Source: Liolophura sinensis (lineage: Eukaryota > Mollusca > Polyplacophora > Chitonida > Chitonidae). From it: 64,000 nt of DNA. A program made the translations under genes and the position numbers. The DNA lies in NCBI RefSeq assembly GCF_032854445.1, contig NC_088297.1, forward strand, positions 25,119,127 through 25,183,126, read 5' to 3'. The notes under the pieces are model-generated. The model made no database searches and was not told where the DNA came from. It saw only the letters and a list, made by a program, of their open reading frames with translations. This document shows positions 1 through 23,504 of this stretch, piece by piece. Numbering within the stretch: the first letter of the stretch is position 1; each line of letters begins with the position of its first letter.

Positions 1-156
1 AGCTAAAACTTCAGCCAATCTCAGACAAGCTAAAACTTCAGCCAATCTCAGACAAGCTAAACCTTCAGCCAATCTCAGACAAGCTAAAACTTCAGCCAAT
101 CTCAGACAAGCTAAAACTTCAGCCAATCTCAGACAAGCTAAACCTTCAGCCAGATG
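1..156. repeat. 27-bp tandem repeat, about 5.8 copies, open at the left edge
   Basis: A 27-bp unit beginning AGCTAAAACTTCAGCC and ending TCTCAGACA recurs at 1, 28, 55, 82, 109 and 136. The only variation is AAAAC versus AAACC (third and sixth units). The last unit is cut short at about 156. It lies in the region expected to be PFK intron 12 (exon 13 is outside the window). No coding role is seen. Confidence 0.9.
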
Positions 157-951
157 TTGTTGCATATACATACATGTATATTACAAATTTTGAATGATCA
201 TGTGTCAAACAACACTCGGCCAATTCGAAGTTCTAAATAGAAGCGTGAAATGAGAGCCACATGAACACACACAAAAAGGTTGAGGGTTTAGAGATTGCAT
301 AACAAAATACATCCCGGCTTGGGACATTTTTGTACCTTTACTACGGGACGTTGATGGGGCCAAAACTCATCTCTAGGGCGTTTGGCAGGCTGGAATGAAC
401 ACTGATGGACGAGTGAATAAATGAAGGTGATGATCAAAGTAACAAGTAAAGCTCATCTCAAAACAAATGACCACAGCAAACAGATCCCAGAAATGGCTGA
501 ATTCACCACAACTAGGCCTTTTTTCTAAAATAAAGCAGTCAGCTTCAAAATCACTGAACCCTTTGCACCAAAAAAATTATTCTACTGCTGTAACAGGTTT
601 AAACAAAGGGTAGTAGACAGTTAACTCAAGGTATTTTACCACGTGGTATCAAACAGTAGTAGATCATGTGTAGCATTGTGCAGCATTATTTTGACATGAA
701 AACTTCTGAACTTGTCCGAAACTGGATTCACCTACAACAGCAGCTTGATATGGCCAGTCACAAGACATGTACTTTACCTGAGAGTTGGTGTTAAAGTGAT
801 GATTTCTGTTTTACTGATTACAGACCTCATGACTGTAAATATCATGTAAATGGATCTTTAAAGTTATGAGTAAAGGTAAGACTGATGATTATCTGTCCAC
901 AGATCATGACATAACACTACACCACTGAACATAAAGGGATCTGTTGACCGA
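157..951. other. Non-repetitive stretch, presumed PFK intron 12
   Basis: AT-rich unique DNA with no recognisable exon. I looked on the minus strand for the second half of PFK (a second GxxxxGMNAAVR-type block, a second GG-D/F block) and found none here, so the remaining exons must lie further left. Confidence 0.5.
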
Positions 952-2078
952 GATAAATCATGACTGATGGAGGAATAAACAATGTTTTGTACCTGCAATA
1001 TAAATCATGATTGATGGATTGAGGAATAAACCATGTCTTGTACCTGAATGATAAATCATGATTGATGGGTTGAGGGTTAAACCATGTCTTGTACCTGAAT
1101 GATAAATCATGATTGATGGGTTGAGGGTTAAACCATGTCATGCACCTGCATGATAAATCATGACTGATGGGTTGAGGGTTAAACCATGTCTTGTACCTGA
1201 ATGATAAATCATGATTGATGGATTGAGGGTTAAACCATGTCATGTACCTGCATAATAAATCATGACTGATGGATTGAGGGTTAAACCATGTCATGTACCT
1301 GAATGATAAATCATGATTGAAGGTTAAACCATGTCCTGTACCTGCATGATAAATCATGATTGATGGGTTGAGGGTTAAACCATGTCTTGTACCTGAATGA
1401 TAAATCATGATTGATGGATTGAGGGTTAAACCATGTCATGTACCTGCATTATAAATCATGATTGATGGATTGAGGAATAAACCATGTCTTGTACCTGAAT
1501 GATAAATCATGATTGAAGGTTAAACCATGTCCTGTACCTGCATGATAAATCATGATTGATGGGTTGAGGGTTAAACCATGTCATGTATCTGCATAATAAA
1601 TCATGACTGATGGATTGAGGGTTAAACCATGTCATGTACCTGCATGATAAATCATGACTGATGGATTGAGGGTTAAACCATGTCATGAACCTGCATGATA
1701 AATCATGACTGATGGGTTGAGGGTTAAACCATGTCATGTACCTGCATGATAAATCATGACTGATGGGTTGAGGGTTAAACCATGTCATGTACTTGCATGA
1801 TAAATCATGATTGATGGGTTGAGGGTTACACCATGTCGTGTACCTGAATGATAAATCATGACTGATGGATTGAGGGTTAAACCATTTCCTGTACCTGCAT
1901 GATAAATCATGACTGATGGGTTGAGGGTTAAACCATGTCATGTACCTGCATAATAAATCATGACTGATGGATTGAGGGTTAAACCATGTCATGTACCTGC
2001 ATGATAAATCATGACTGATGGGTTGAGGGTTAAACCATTTCCTGTACCTGTATGATAAATCACGATTGATGGATTGAG
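952..2078. repeat. 51-bp minisatellite, about 22 copies
   Basis: The unit contains GATAAATCATGACTGATGGG then TTGAGGGTTAAACCATGTCA then TGTACCTGCAT, 51 bp in all. Because 51 is divisible by 3, minus-strand reading gives an apparently open 17-residue repeat (HDLSCRYMTWFNPQPIS-like), which is a by-product. Units differ at a few sites (ACTGATGG/ATTGATGG, CATGTACC/TTGTACC, CATGAT/AATGAT), and two copies (near 1315 and 1510) are shortened. It sits in presumed PFK intron 12. Confidence 0.93.
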
Positions 2079-3064
2079 CTAACTTTTCAAGTTTCTGTAA
2101 GTCATGATTATTGAATCACAATACAAAACTGACCTATTCTACGTGATTATCTATGGGGAAAATTAAACATGATGAATGATATATGAAGTGAGTGAAGAAT
2201 TGATGGACAAGTGAAAATAAGAGATAGTTTGGCACAGAAGCTGACAATGAACTCAAAGTGAATGGATGATCGATTGTCTGATAATGACATCTTGTCTGTT
2301 AAGGGAAAATTAATGATATGTCTATATAAATATGTACAATTTCATTTAACAACAATGTTTACTTTCAGTTTCAGTAAATACAAATATGACAGCTACACAT
2401 AGCAGGCAGTGTAACAAATGCTTTATAAAAATAATGCACCCATACATAGCCCACAACCCACATTTTAGCACCATATGCCCCACTGTGAAGATACACGATG
2501 CATCTGAGAGCTGTAACAGTCTAGGCATGTGATTTCCTCAGCAACAGCACAGAGCATAATGTAATCCTTTAAAACTGTCACATTTATGAATGCTGAAAAT
2601 TGAAGGAGCCAACTTATGCATGCATCTGAAACAAACACTGTCATTCCACAGCAAAAGAGAAACAATTTAAATACACTTCACAAACCTACTGTATTGAAAT
2701 AGCTAAACTATTATTCATTTCCACACAAAAACTGCAAAACAAGGTTATCATACCAGTACAACAATTAGTATCCAATAATGAAACTACATACGTCCACATA
2801 TTTTCAGTACATGACTACTGTCACTTATTCTTTCCACTGAAGAAGAAAAACTGAATGTGATAAATGAATCATTGGTTACCATGTAACACTTGTTTTGGCA
2901 ATCATACTGCATTCTACACCACGACAACAGCGTGTGACAATACATGTACCTTAAGGCTTTTCTTATTTGTATCTGCTACTTTTTCCTGACACAAAAAATA
3001 CATGTACATATGTATATATTATTAACACAAAGACAGAAGAGCTGTGTAAAGGGAGAGAACTTAC
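2079..3064. other. Unique DNA flanking PFK exon 12, no gene seen
   Basis: About 1 kb of AT-rich sequence between the 51-bp array and PFK exon 12. No exon, SINE or RNA gene could be supported. Short open frames exist at 2346-2665 on the minus strand but match nothing I recognise and lack credible context. Confidence 0.45.
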
Positions 3065-14996
<11,932 letters not shown>

Positions 14997-15448
14997 TTTC
15001 CGCAGTGGTAGAAGCGCTGAAGCGTTCTTAACAGCAGCCTGACACCTGACAGATTTTTTGCGAGTCTTCCACAGCTGGGGTCGATCTTGCGGACACGATC
15101 AGTAAGTAACCGCGGATCAAGGCAGGCGCATTCGACCTTGACACCTCCTTGACTTTTACGACAATTTTCGGATCGGTCACCCTTTCAAATCTCGTTGACT
15201 CTCGTAGCACCTGTGAGACTCTACGTGAATTACTAAACTAATTACCGAGCGCGCACTAATATTAGTGTAAAATATATATCATACATGAAATTGCAGGTTA
15301 AGCTATTTAATTCGTGGTGGAATTCAGTAAACTTATATGATATTGTGTTCGTATATCTATGTGTTAGCTGAAAAAAAGAGAAAGTTCCGAAAATCTTAGT
15401 GAACTAATTTTTATAGCGGAATTATCACACGCTAGTGCTTGGCCGGAT
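14997..15448. promoter_or_regulatory. Divergent PFK / RPL19 promoter region
   Basis: Only about 450 bp separate the PFK start codon (minus) from the likely RPL19 transcription start (plus). The half nearer PFK is relatively CpG-rich (GCGCTTCTACC, CCGAGCGCGCAC), while the half nearer RPL19 is AT-rich. No clear TATA box at the expected distance from either start. The arrangement implies a shared or back-to-back promoter; PFK 5' UTR must occupy some of it. Confidence 0.55.
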
Positions 15449-15483
15449 CTCTTTCCCAACAACGTGAACAGGGTGGCCATGAG
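15449..15483 (+). promoter_or_regulatory. RPL19: RPL19 first exon with 5' TOP-like start
   Basis: CTCTTTCCC at 15449-15457 is a pyrimidine run of the terminal-oligopyrimidine (TOP) kind used by ribosomal protein mRNAs for growth-dependent translation. It is followed by a short leader and ATGAG ending at 15483, directly before a GT donor (GTCCGTA). The next exon begins with T, giving ATG AGT = Met-Ser. A short first exon with the coding part ending ATGAG is also, as I recall, the structure of vertebrate RPL19. The exact cap site is inferred. Confidence 0.75.
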
Positions 15484-18400
15484 GTCCGTATTCCGTTCTA
15501 CAATTTCCATAATTTCACATATATTCCATGTTTTATCGGGCATAAAACGATTAAAAACAAAAACTGCATTTAATGACGTATTGATTGGCAAGAGATTAAT
15601 GAAATTAACGGGGTTGAATGCATGATTTCGCTTTTCTGAAGATGGCTAGATAATAATTATTTAACCCATTCCGAGTCATGCGTGTCTACTTCTCGAAACG
15701 AAACTGTTTCATTTTCCCTCATATGCATGTCATTTCATAATTAATTTCTGTTCGGGTTTGGTATTGAATCATTCGAAAGTTGGGTAACGTTTACAGGACG
15801 AGGAGGGAAGTTGTGATGGACCATGACACAGAGTCAACAATGTACTACTTACAAGGCCCCTACCACCCCCCCCCCCCAAAAAACACATTCTTACGGACAA
15901 GAAAAAAAAAAAGAAGATGTTAACCAGCTCATCTATTTCTCTTTCAGTACCCTCAGACTACAAAAGCGGTTGGCATCCGCTGTGCTGAAATGTGGCAAAA
16001 ACAAAGTTTGGCTCGATCCAAATGAAACCAATGAAATTGCAAATGCAAATTCACGTAAGTATTCCCGGGGTAGGTCTTTAGTTAGTATACAGGTTATTCA
16101 AAGTTTTTCATCTAAACTTCAGGGTTTCTATTTGTAGACCTATATATTTTACCTATTATGCAGGAGCATGTTGCGCCATTAGTGCTGCATGCACTATCCC
16201 AGCATGCACTATCCCAGCATGCATTAGGTCATAGGGCTCAGACACATGGATACAAAAAATAGAAAGTTTGCCTTGATGCAGGAATTGGACTCGTCATTGA
16301 TGTGGCAGATACACAAGAGTTTGTGTAGATTGGTTAGTTTGGTGATTTAACTATTTATTTCAGTCATCATATCTGTAAAACAATTGATTCCACTGGCGAC
16401 TGAAAAGGCTTTTCTTTATTTCACGTATGTCCGGAGGGGAATTTTTGGTAGCTTTTCCGGGGGAATGAGTTCGTTAACTGGACGCAAAGCTGGCCTAGCG
16501 GAAACCCTGAACTTGCAGGATCAAGATAGCTCCAGCTAGAGTGTCAGCTTCGAAGTCAGGAGACCCGGGACCAAACGGACGACTGGTTGGCTGGGTGTCC
16601 GTGTAATGTGACTGGTTGGCGTGTCATGTCTGGTGTCTTCGGCCACACAATGGCACAATACTGTATATGCACACACCCTAATGACTCTTTTTTCATCATG
16701 GGATTTAAAAAAAGTTGTTAAGAACGACATTCAGCCCAAGGCATTCATTCATTATTACTGATGAAAACACTTGATAAAAAAAAAAAAAAAATGCAGCTAT
16801 AGTGTCTCCAAAGCTTTTGTCTACATCACCAACCTTATTACTGAATTCTGTGTGGTACCTGGATGGATTAGGTATTAACCTTTGTCCAGCCCCCACTGAG
16901 GGACAAGACTGGAAGATTTGTAAGGTGTTACCTATATAAACCAGTGCAGTAGAAAGACCCAGGATCTGCTCACCAATGCAGTCACTGTGAGTCCAGCTCA
17001 TGCCAACTCCCTCTCTGATCTTGCGTGGGAAAATCTGCAAGCAAGCTGGGGATGGTTGTGGGTTTACCCCAGTTCTGCCATGTTTCCACCATAATGCTGG
17101 CCGTCATCATATAAGTGAAATATTCTTGTACGATGTAAACCTCCAGTCAAATAAAATAATCAAATAAATAAACACTGATCAAGGAGATAAGTAACATTGT
17201 GTTCTCTGCGTTTCAGGTCAGAACATCCGGAGGCTTATTAAAGATGGGTTGATAATCCGTAAACCTGTCAAGGTTCACTCCAGAGCTCGTGTGCGTAAGA
17301 ATGTGATCGCCCGTAGGAAAGGTCGACACACAGGAACCGGGAAGCGTAAGGGAACAGCCAATGCGCGTATGCCCGTGAAGATCACCTGGATCAGACGCAT
17401 GCGCGTGTTGAGAAGACTCCTGAAGAGATACAGGGAGGCCAAGAAAATTGACCGTCATTTGTAAGTAGATAAGGGATAGGGGAGGATTCATATCAAAGTC
17501 TGAATTCTGTAAAATTAAAAAATAGGGAGATTTTTGATTTATTTCACAAATCGAACGCTTTTAATAGTCAGTTGGACAGCAGATTTTGAACTGAGATCAG
17601 TCACAAACAATTAGCTTGTAGGGTGTAACAATGCAGAAGTTTCAATTTGCATTTTGTGACCTGAGTTTTGGAGCGACGATATAACGACGTCCATGAAGGG
17701 TGCAGAGTTAACGTAACCCATCGTGTTCAGGTTGCTTCAGTGTGAAATGTGCATTGATAGGGTCAGACAGGTGTATAGAAGGAAATGAGCATTGATAGGG
17801 TCAGTCAGGTGTATAGAAGGAAATGCGCATTGATAAGGTCAGTCAGGTGTATATAAAGAACTATCACATCATCGTGTTCTCCTGCTTTAATTGTGTACAT
17901 ATAGCTTTCAACATGTGACATCTAGTTTTTCCAATTCATAAGCCTCACATTCTTGCAAGACGTATTTAATGGCATTTGGTGATATTGCAGTGTTTAATGG
18001 TCAGATCAGAGTGAAGTTGGTCATCAAATGAACCCAAGTTGTCAAACACGTCCAATTTACATTTCAGCTGTATGCATGAAATAAGGAGAAAGAAACTAGT
18101 TTTCTTTTCTTCACTGTAAAATGCTACCATGAAATATGAAGACATTGAATTTGGTTACTTTCTTCGTATTGTGTAACATCCTTATTTTTAACCTGCATTT
18201 CACAGATACCACGAGTTGTACCTCAAGTGTAAAGGTAACATGTTCAAAAACAAGCGTGTGCTGATGGAGCACATCCACAAGAGGAAGGATGAGAAACAGC
18301 GAACCAAGCTTCTCAGGTAAGTCATGAGTAGTACAGTTTAACGGGTTGTACCTCAGGTGTAAAGTGTAATGACGATTTAGTCAGTAATATCATGTAGCAG

Positions 18401-19104
18401 TAGGAAGCATTAATCAGGATGTTAGGCATTGTGATGATGTTGTTTATGTGTTCATCTATTCGTTCGCTGAATTTGACATGGATTTGCTTGGATGCAGGAA
18501 GTATCAAAAAAATTAACATTTTACAGAAAATGTAATATTTTCAGATTGTCATATGCATAGCTTTGTTTCTTTTTTGAGTTTATATGTGAACATTGTCACT
18601 ATATGACTGAAAAATTGTTAAGTATGACGTTCAACCCTAAGCACTCACTCAAACTTTTCAGTGTAGATTTTAAGGTATAAATACCACTGATGATTACTTA
18701 TTTCTTGGTGCATTTTCAGTCGTCATAACGACAGTGGGTTGACCCCTGTATCAACTGAAGTGCCAGATAAACTTGTCTCTTTCCACTCAGTTGTCTGGCA
18801 TTATGATAGACACTCTGATCTAAGGGGGACAAACAGTTAACTTACACATTTGAAATACATTCTCTAATTGGCCCAAGTTTTCACGAATTGGCCATTGAGA
18901 CATTGTTTCTTATCTTTAACCTAGCATGGAAAGACTCCTGTACATGTACTGACACCTCTTTATTTTTTCTTCTTTAGCGACCAAGCCGAAGCCAGAAGGT
19001 CAAAGGTGAAGGAAGCCCGCAAGAGGCGAGAGGAGAGAATCGCCCAAAAGAAAGCCGAGCTTCTGAAGACGTTCGCCAAGGAGGAGGAAGCCCCCAAAAA
19101 ATAG
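15479..19104 (+). CDS. RPL19: 60S ribosomal protein L19 (eL19)
   Basis: Structural protein of the large cytosolic ribosomal subunit. Coding exons: 15479-15483, 15948-16054, 17217-17460, 18206-18316, 18978-19104. All introns are GT-AG and the joined frame gives 197 residues (human protein about 196). It begins [18 protein letters not shown] and continues with [17 protein letters not shown], the basic core [45 protein letters not shown], and the long Lys/Arg/Glu-rich C-terminal helix [20 protein letters not shown] ending APKK. No gap or internal stop. It diverges from PFK at its 5' end and converges on RPN2 at its 3' end. Intron 4 carries a candidate snoRNA (18712-18838); other introns hold SINEs and a 38-bp repeat. 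Identification is unambiguous. Confidence 0.97.
16545..16740 (-). mobile_element. SINE-2 copy, minus orientation
   Basis: The plus strand shows GACTGGTTGGCTGGGTGTCC, GTGTCATGTCTGGTGTCTTC, TGCACACACCCTAATGACTC and AACGACATTCAGCCCAAGGC, i.e. the reverse complement of the blocks at 12470-12680. In RPL19 intron 2. Confidence 0.6.
16958..17170 (+). mobile_element. SINE-1, plus orientation, 5' truncated
   Basis: Reads CTCACCAATGCAGTCACTGT, GTCCAGCTCATGCC, CCATAATGCTGGCCGTCATC, ATATAAGTGAAATATTCTTG and an AT-rich tail AATAAAATAATCAAATAAAT. The tRNA-like head is lost. Ends about 45 bp before RPL19 exon 3. Confidence 0.75.
17751..17861. repeat. 38-bp tandem repeat, three copies
   Basis: Units start GCATTGATAGGGTCAGACAG at 17751, 17789 and 17827, each with GTGTATAGAAGGAAATG; the third is degraded. 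In RPL19 intron 3. Confidence 0.85.
18594..18652 (-). mobile_element. SINE-2 5'-end fragment
   Basis: TATATGACTGAAAAATTGTT followed by AAGTATGACGTTCAACCCTA and AGCACTC is the reverse complement of the first ~50 bp of SINE-2. In RPL19 intron 4, upstream of the candidate snoRNA. Confidence 0.6.
18712..18838 (+). ncRNA. Candidate intronic H/ACA snoRNA, copy A (RPL19 intron 4)
   Basis: One of three related copies in the window (others 27889-28024 and 31889-32024), each on the sense strand of its host intron. Seen here: a first hairpin closable by TTTCAGT with ACTGAAG; a hinge AGATAA at 18765-18770 that fits the H box ANANNA; a second hairpin closable by TTGTC with GACAA; then ACA at 18833-18835 followed by exactly three bases. 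Length 127 nt, normal for animal H/ACA RNAs. It ends about 140 nt before exon 5. An alternative stem TGCCAGA/TCTGGCA would overlap the hinge, and no target rRNA site has been checked, so a sense-oriented interspersed repeat remains possible. Confidence 0.5.
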
Positions 19105-19157
19105 ACTGCTCTGACAGCTTGGATTGTTGGTTACATTGTACTAATTTGTCTGGGGGG

Positions 19158-19163
19158 AATAAA
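19158..19163 (+). terminator. RPL19: RPL19 polyadenylation signal
   Basis: AATAAA 53 bp after the RPL19 stop codon, giving the very short 3' UTR typical of ribosomal protein mRNAs. Cleavage is expected 10-30 bp downstream. Confidence 0.8.
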
Positions 19164-19578
19164 ACTATCAGCCGTCTACTTCCTGGATTTGTTTGTTGGC
19201 TTTTGCTTTGTTGTACCATGCTTCCACTAAGGGATATTAATTTCTGTCTGTTTGCCACACTTTAGTTTCTGTTTGCTACAGTTGGTTTCTCTTTGCCATG
19301 GTTTTGTTTCTGTGTAATAACTACTTCAAAAGAGGTCTGATTTTGACAATATTTTGTTTGTGGAATGTCAGATCCTGTTCCAAGATCAAACTCATCACTG
19401 CAGAAGTTTTGCATATTTGATGAATTCATTGATTCTCTATAGTAACGTGTCGAGGAAATGTCTGCTCCAAAATATGTCGGATTTGACAAAATATTATGTG
19501 CAAATTCATCCCATGGTCTCTTTGAAAATCAGCTTGCTTCATGCCTAAGTTTTCTGTTTTAGCATGTTACAGGAATTC

Positions 19579-20340
19579 ACCGTGTGCTACACAAGCCACC
19601 GTGTGCTCCACAAGCCACCGTGTGTTACACAAGTCACCGTGTGCTACACAAGCCACCATGTGTTACACAAGTCACTGCGTGCTACACAAGTCACCGCGTG
19701 CTACACAAGTCACCGCGTGCTACACAAGTCACCGCGTGCTACACAAGGCACCGCATGCTACACAAGTCACCGTGTGCTACACAAGCCACCGTGTGTTACA
19801 CAAGGCACCGTGTGCTACACAAGTCACCGTGTGTTGCACAAGGCACCGTGTGCTACACAAGTCACCGTGTGCTACACAAGCCACCGTGTGTTACACAAGT
19901 CACCGTGTGCTACACAAGGCACCGTGTGCTACACAAGTCACCGTGTGCTACACAAGCCACCGTGTGCTACACAAGCCTCCGTGTGCTACACAAGTCACCG
20001 TGTGCTACACAAGTCACCGTGTGCTACACAAGCCACCGTGTGTTACACAAGCCACCGTGTGCTACACAAGCCGTGTGCTACACAAGCCACCTCGTGCTCC
20101 ACAAGCCACCGTGTGCTACACAAGTCACCGTGTGCTACACAAGCCGTGTGCTACACAAGCCACCGTGTGCTACACAAGCCTCAGTGTGTTACACAAGTCA
20201 CCGCGTGCTACACAAGCCACCGTGTGCTACACAAGCCGTGTGCTACACAAGCCACCGTGTGCTCCCCAAGTCACCGTGTGCTACACAAGCCACTGTGTGC
20301 TACACAAGTCACTGTGTGCTCCACAAGCCACCGTGTGCAG
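19579..20340. repeat. 19-bp minisatellite, about 40 copies
   Basis: Unit CACCGTGTGCTACACAAGC with C/T alternation at the last base and CGTGTG/CGCGTG, GCTACAC/GTTACAC variants. A few units are shortened (CCGTGTGCTACACAAG without CAC). Open in all three plus frames for over 250 codons because no unit variant makes a stop; the translations (ATQVTVCYTSHRVLHK) are artefacts. It lies between RPL19 and RPN2. Confidence 0.93.
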
Positions 20341-20389
20341 CTTGTCACGTGGTCGTGGTGAAGTAAACCCGTAGAGAGCGAAACATACG

Positions 20390-20550
20390 CTGGATTAACG
20401 GAGTACGACGTAACAGTACTAAGCATAAGCAGCACAAGGTCGTGTGTTTCCCTCGGGCTCTGTCTGGTTTCCTCCCACCATAATGCTGGCTGCCGTCGTG
20501 TAAGTGAAATATTCTTGTGTATGACATAAAACACCAGTGAAATAAAAAAA
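20390..20550 (+). mobile_element. SINE-1, plus orientation, truncated
   Basis: Contains GTTTCCTCCCACCATAATGC, TGGCTGCCGTCGTGTAAGTG, AAATATTCTTGTGTATGACA and AAACACCAGTGAAATAAA. The head is replaced by unrelated sequence. A further opposed tail-like fragment lies at about 20668-20735 (TATTTATTTATTTGACATGC). Confidence 0.75.
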
Positions 20551-20737
20551 CCATAAGCAGCACTGAAGTAAGAGCTTAACAGCTCTCAGATTTAGGATGT
20601 GAAACTTCCATAAAGCACAGCATTTGATACTCAGTATATCACAAGATCAGTTTTATGGGCGGACAAAACTGAATATTTATTTATTTGACATGCTTTTTTA
20701 TGTCACTCGAGAATATTTGTCTCACCTAGTCAAAAAA

Positions 20738-21706
20738 GCTGGTATGAGACATGATGCCCCACCGAGTCACAATATACTGACTCCAGACATCACATTCCAC
20801 CAGTCACAATATACTGACTCCAGACATCACATTCCACCAGTCACAATATACTGACTCCAGACATCACATTCCACCAGTCACAATATACTGACCTCAGATA
20901 TGATGTACACAGTGTACCGACTCCAGACATGATGCCCCACTGAGTCACAATATACTGACTCCAGACATCACATTCCACCAGTCACAATATACTGACCTCA
21001 GATATGATGTACACAGTGTACCGACTCCAGACATGATGTTCCACCCAGTCACAGTACTCGTTATGGACACCAGGCATGCCTCACCCAGTCACAATATGCT
21101 GACACCAGGCATGATGCCCCATCCAGTCCCAGTATACTGACATCACACATAATGTCCCACCCAGACACAGTTTACTGATACCAGACATGATATCCCACCC
21201 AATCACATTATACTGATACCAGACATGATGCCCCACCCAGACACAGTTTACTGATACCAGACATGATATCCCACCCAGACACAGTTTACTGATACCAGAC
21301 ATGATATCCCACCCAGTCACATTATACTGATACCAGACATGATGCCCCACCCAGACACAGTTTACTGATACCAGACATGATATCCCACCCAATCACACTA
21401 TACTGATACCAGACATGATGCCCACCCAGTCACATTATACTGATACCAGACATGATGCCCCACCCAGTCACATTATACTGATACCAGACATGACACCCAC
21501 CCAGTCAAAGTACTGAGACCAGACAACACCCACCCAGTCACAGTGTACTGAGACAGACATGACACCCACACCAGTCAGTGTACTGAGACCAGACAACACC
21601 CACCCAGTCACAGTGTACTGAGACCACAACACCCACCCAGTCACAATATACTGACACCAGACTGAACACCCACCCAGTGACAGTGTACTGACAACCAGAC
21701 ATGATG
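20738..21706. repeat. 37-38-bp minisatellite with SINE-2-like unit, about 26 copies
   Basis: The unit is roughly GACTCCAGACATCACATTCC + ACCAGTCACAATATACT at the left, shifting to GATACCAGACATGATGCCCC + ACCCAGACACAGTTTACT in the middle and shorter (about 30 bp) units after 21480. The same block order (ACACCAGACATGACAC, CCCACCCAGTC, ACTGACACCA) occurs once inside SINE-2 copies at 4644-4770 and 12470-12680. Confidence 0.88.
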
Positions 21707-22069
21707 CCTGACGTGAATAATTTGAGTTTGTAGAGGTCATATTTATTTTGACACATGTAGAGCTCAATATGGGGGATACACAGTTCATGCAATGGGTAAT
21801 GTTGGAATTTGAGGGTGGAAGGGGAGAATGGCAACCCTTAAGTCAAAGTAAATCACCTCAAATGTCATGAAAGTTTTGAGCATATAGTTTGGAGTTTTAA
21901 TATGACTTATAATACAGAAGGGTGAAAATTACTGGAACTTCAGGTGATTTACGTTAAATCACAAACGTTAACATGATTTTTCACCAACAGCTTGGTGAAA
22001 AACAGCTGACTTCACAGGCACACACACACACACATGATGCTAGCAAACTAATTGAATACAACAAGTCAA
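21707..22069. other. Intergenic DNA downstream of RPN2
   Basis: About 360 bp of unique AT-rich sequence with a short CA run at 22018-22035. No gene seen. Lies between the 37-bp array and the proposed RPN2 3' end. Confidence 0.4.
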
Positions 22070-22435
22070 CTTCAATTTTTTACATGTTTTTTATTTTTTA
22101 TCAATCCGACTCAAATTTTTCTTTTCCAAAGAAAAAAAAAAAAACAGAACTTTTTACTTAGTATCACTAACTTCCAAACAATTTTTTCAACATGGCCAAT
22201 AATATCTGTTTTATACATATGTGGTACCAAAATAAAGGTTGAATGCAGTGTATTACTGTACACATTAAAAATCACGATTTATCGTCTAGAATGAAGTGCC
22301 TTGCAGTTCATGAGAAAACTAGTGTTCTGGTCCGACATACGACGGATGAAATTTGATAAAAGAAGATACTACAAATATGAATTTGTACATAGAAATGGAA
22401 TTGTATACAGCTCCTAGAACAGCCCACCTCACTTC
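22070..22435 (-). other. RPN2: Possible RPN2 3'-UTR exon
   Basis: The last RPN2 coding exon is followed, 10 bases after the expected stop codon, by a good donor (CAG|GTAAGT on the minus strand at 23760). The nearest good acceptor downstream is TTTTCTCATTACAG ending at 22436. An AATAAA on the minus strand lies at 22090-22095. Together these suggest a 3'-UTR intron and a ~365-nt terminal exon. No transcript evidence is available. Confidence 0.4.
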
Positions 22436-22913
22436 CTGTAATGAGAAAAGAAAATACAATTTATAAATTTAGAGTAAAAATTATCCTTAATCCAGTGAAG
22501 AAAATTATGTTAGCCTAACTCAGAGGCAAGCTCTTTTTGAAGCAGACAACAATTTTGTTCCCACAAAGATCAACCAGTTCTTGTGAACTAAATACATTTA
22601 CTGTAATTCTTCAACCTTTTCGCATCTTTACTTAGTACATATTCAAGCATATTCTGTAGGCATTATGCTGTGGAAACTGGTTAAATTACATTTTTTGTGA
22701 AGCCCTGGAATTGGCCAATCCTATCTATGTAGATTTGTCTCCAAAATCAAATTTAAAGTGAGCAAAAAATGAAATTTGCTCTTTCAAATGCCAAAATGTT
22801 GAAGAATGAGGGCACTGCTAATTTAGTCAACTATTCACCACATTGCCCCATATCGCATATGTGGAGAAAATATGCTACCAGCCAGAGGTTGTGCTGATGG
22901 TAAGCTAGTAATC

Positions 22914-23029
22914 AGCTCAGAGTGGGCTAGCAGGTAGCTCTGAGTGGGCTAGTAGTTAGCTCAGAGTGGGCTAGTAGTTAGCTCAGAGTGGGCTAGCAGG
23001 TAACTCAGAGTGGGCTAGTAGTTAGCTAG
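22914..23029. repeat. 22-bp tandem repeat, about five copies
   Basis: Unit GCTCAGAGTGGGCTAGTAG plus TTA, with variants GCAGG and TAGCTCTGAG. Directly followed by TTTAGCTCAGTTGGTACTGC at about 23049, which looks like a tRNA A-box and may be a remnant SINE head. Confidence 0.8.
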
Positions 23030-23504
23030 TAGCATTTCACAGAGATGCTTTAGCTCAGTTGGTACTGCACTAGTAAAAGGTGTATAATGTAAGCATTGTA
23101 CGCTGGACATGAAGTCACATGACAGATTACAGAACTAATCACAGGAGGTTTTCATGCCACAGTCAATGGTAATGTTCGACGACATGGAAGGTTTCCCGTC
23201 ACTGAACACATACAGGAAACCATGAAACCGTCGATGACTGAACAGATTATTCATCATCTATAATCTAAGTTTGTATTTTCTCTTGATCCATAAATTCATG
23301 TTTTATTCTCTCTGTGTACACAGTATTTCTGTATTTTGCTTCCTGTGTTTAAATTCCTTTGGTGTAAGGCTGATAAAAGCCTAGTAAGCTATCCTTGCTA
23401 AATTAATTTGTTGGCTAATGTCTGAAAATTTATGGAGCAAAAATGTCATCGAAATGAAATATGACCCACATTACATAACTGGGAAGACATTTTATCTAGT
23501 TGCT

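Noticed and set aside
917-1992. Two minus-strand frames with a 17-residue repeat
   Set aside because: The 51-bp unit is divisible by 3, so any stop-free frame persists; the repeat lies in presumed PFK intron sequence.
952-2078. Telomere-like GAGGGTTAAA motifs in the 51-bp unit
   Set aside because: Only one such motif per 51-bp unit and not TTAGGG in tandem; not telomeric.
15028-15210. 60-codon minus-strand frame upstream of PFK
   Set aside because: Falls in the PFK 5' UTR/promoter zone, and no conserved content is seen. At most an upstream ORF, which cannot be supported without a transcript start.
19541-20374. Three overlapping ~260-277-codon open frames
   Set aside because: All three frames of the 19-bp minisatellite are open simultaneously; no start context, no non-repetitive domain.
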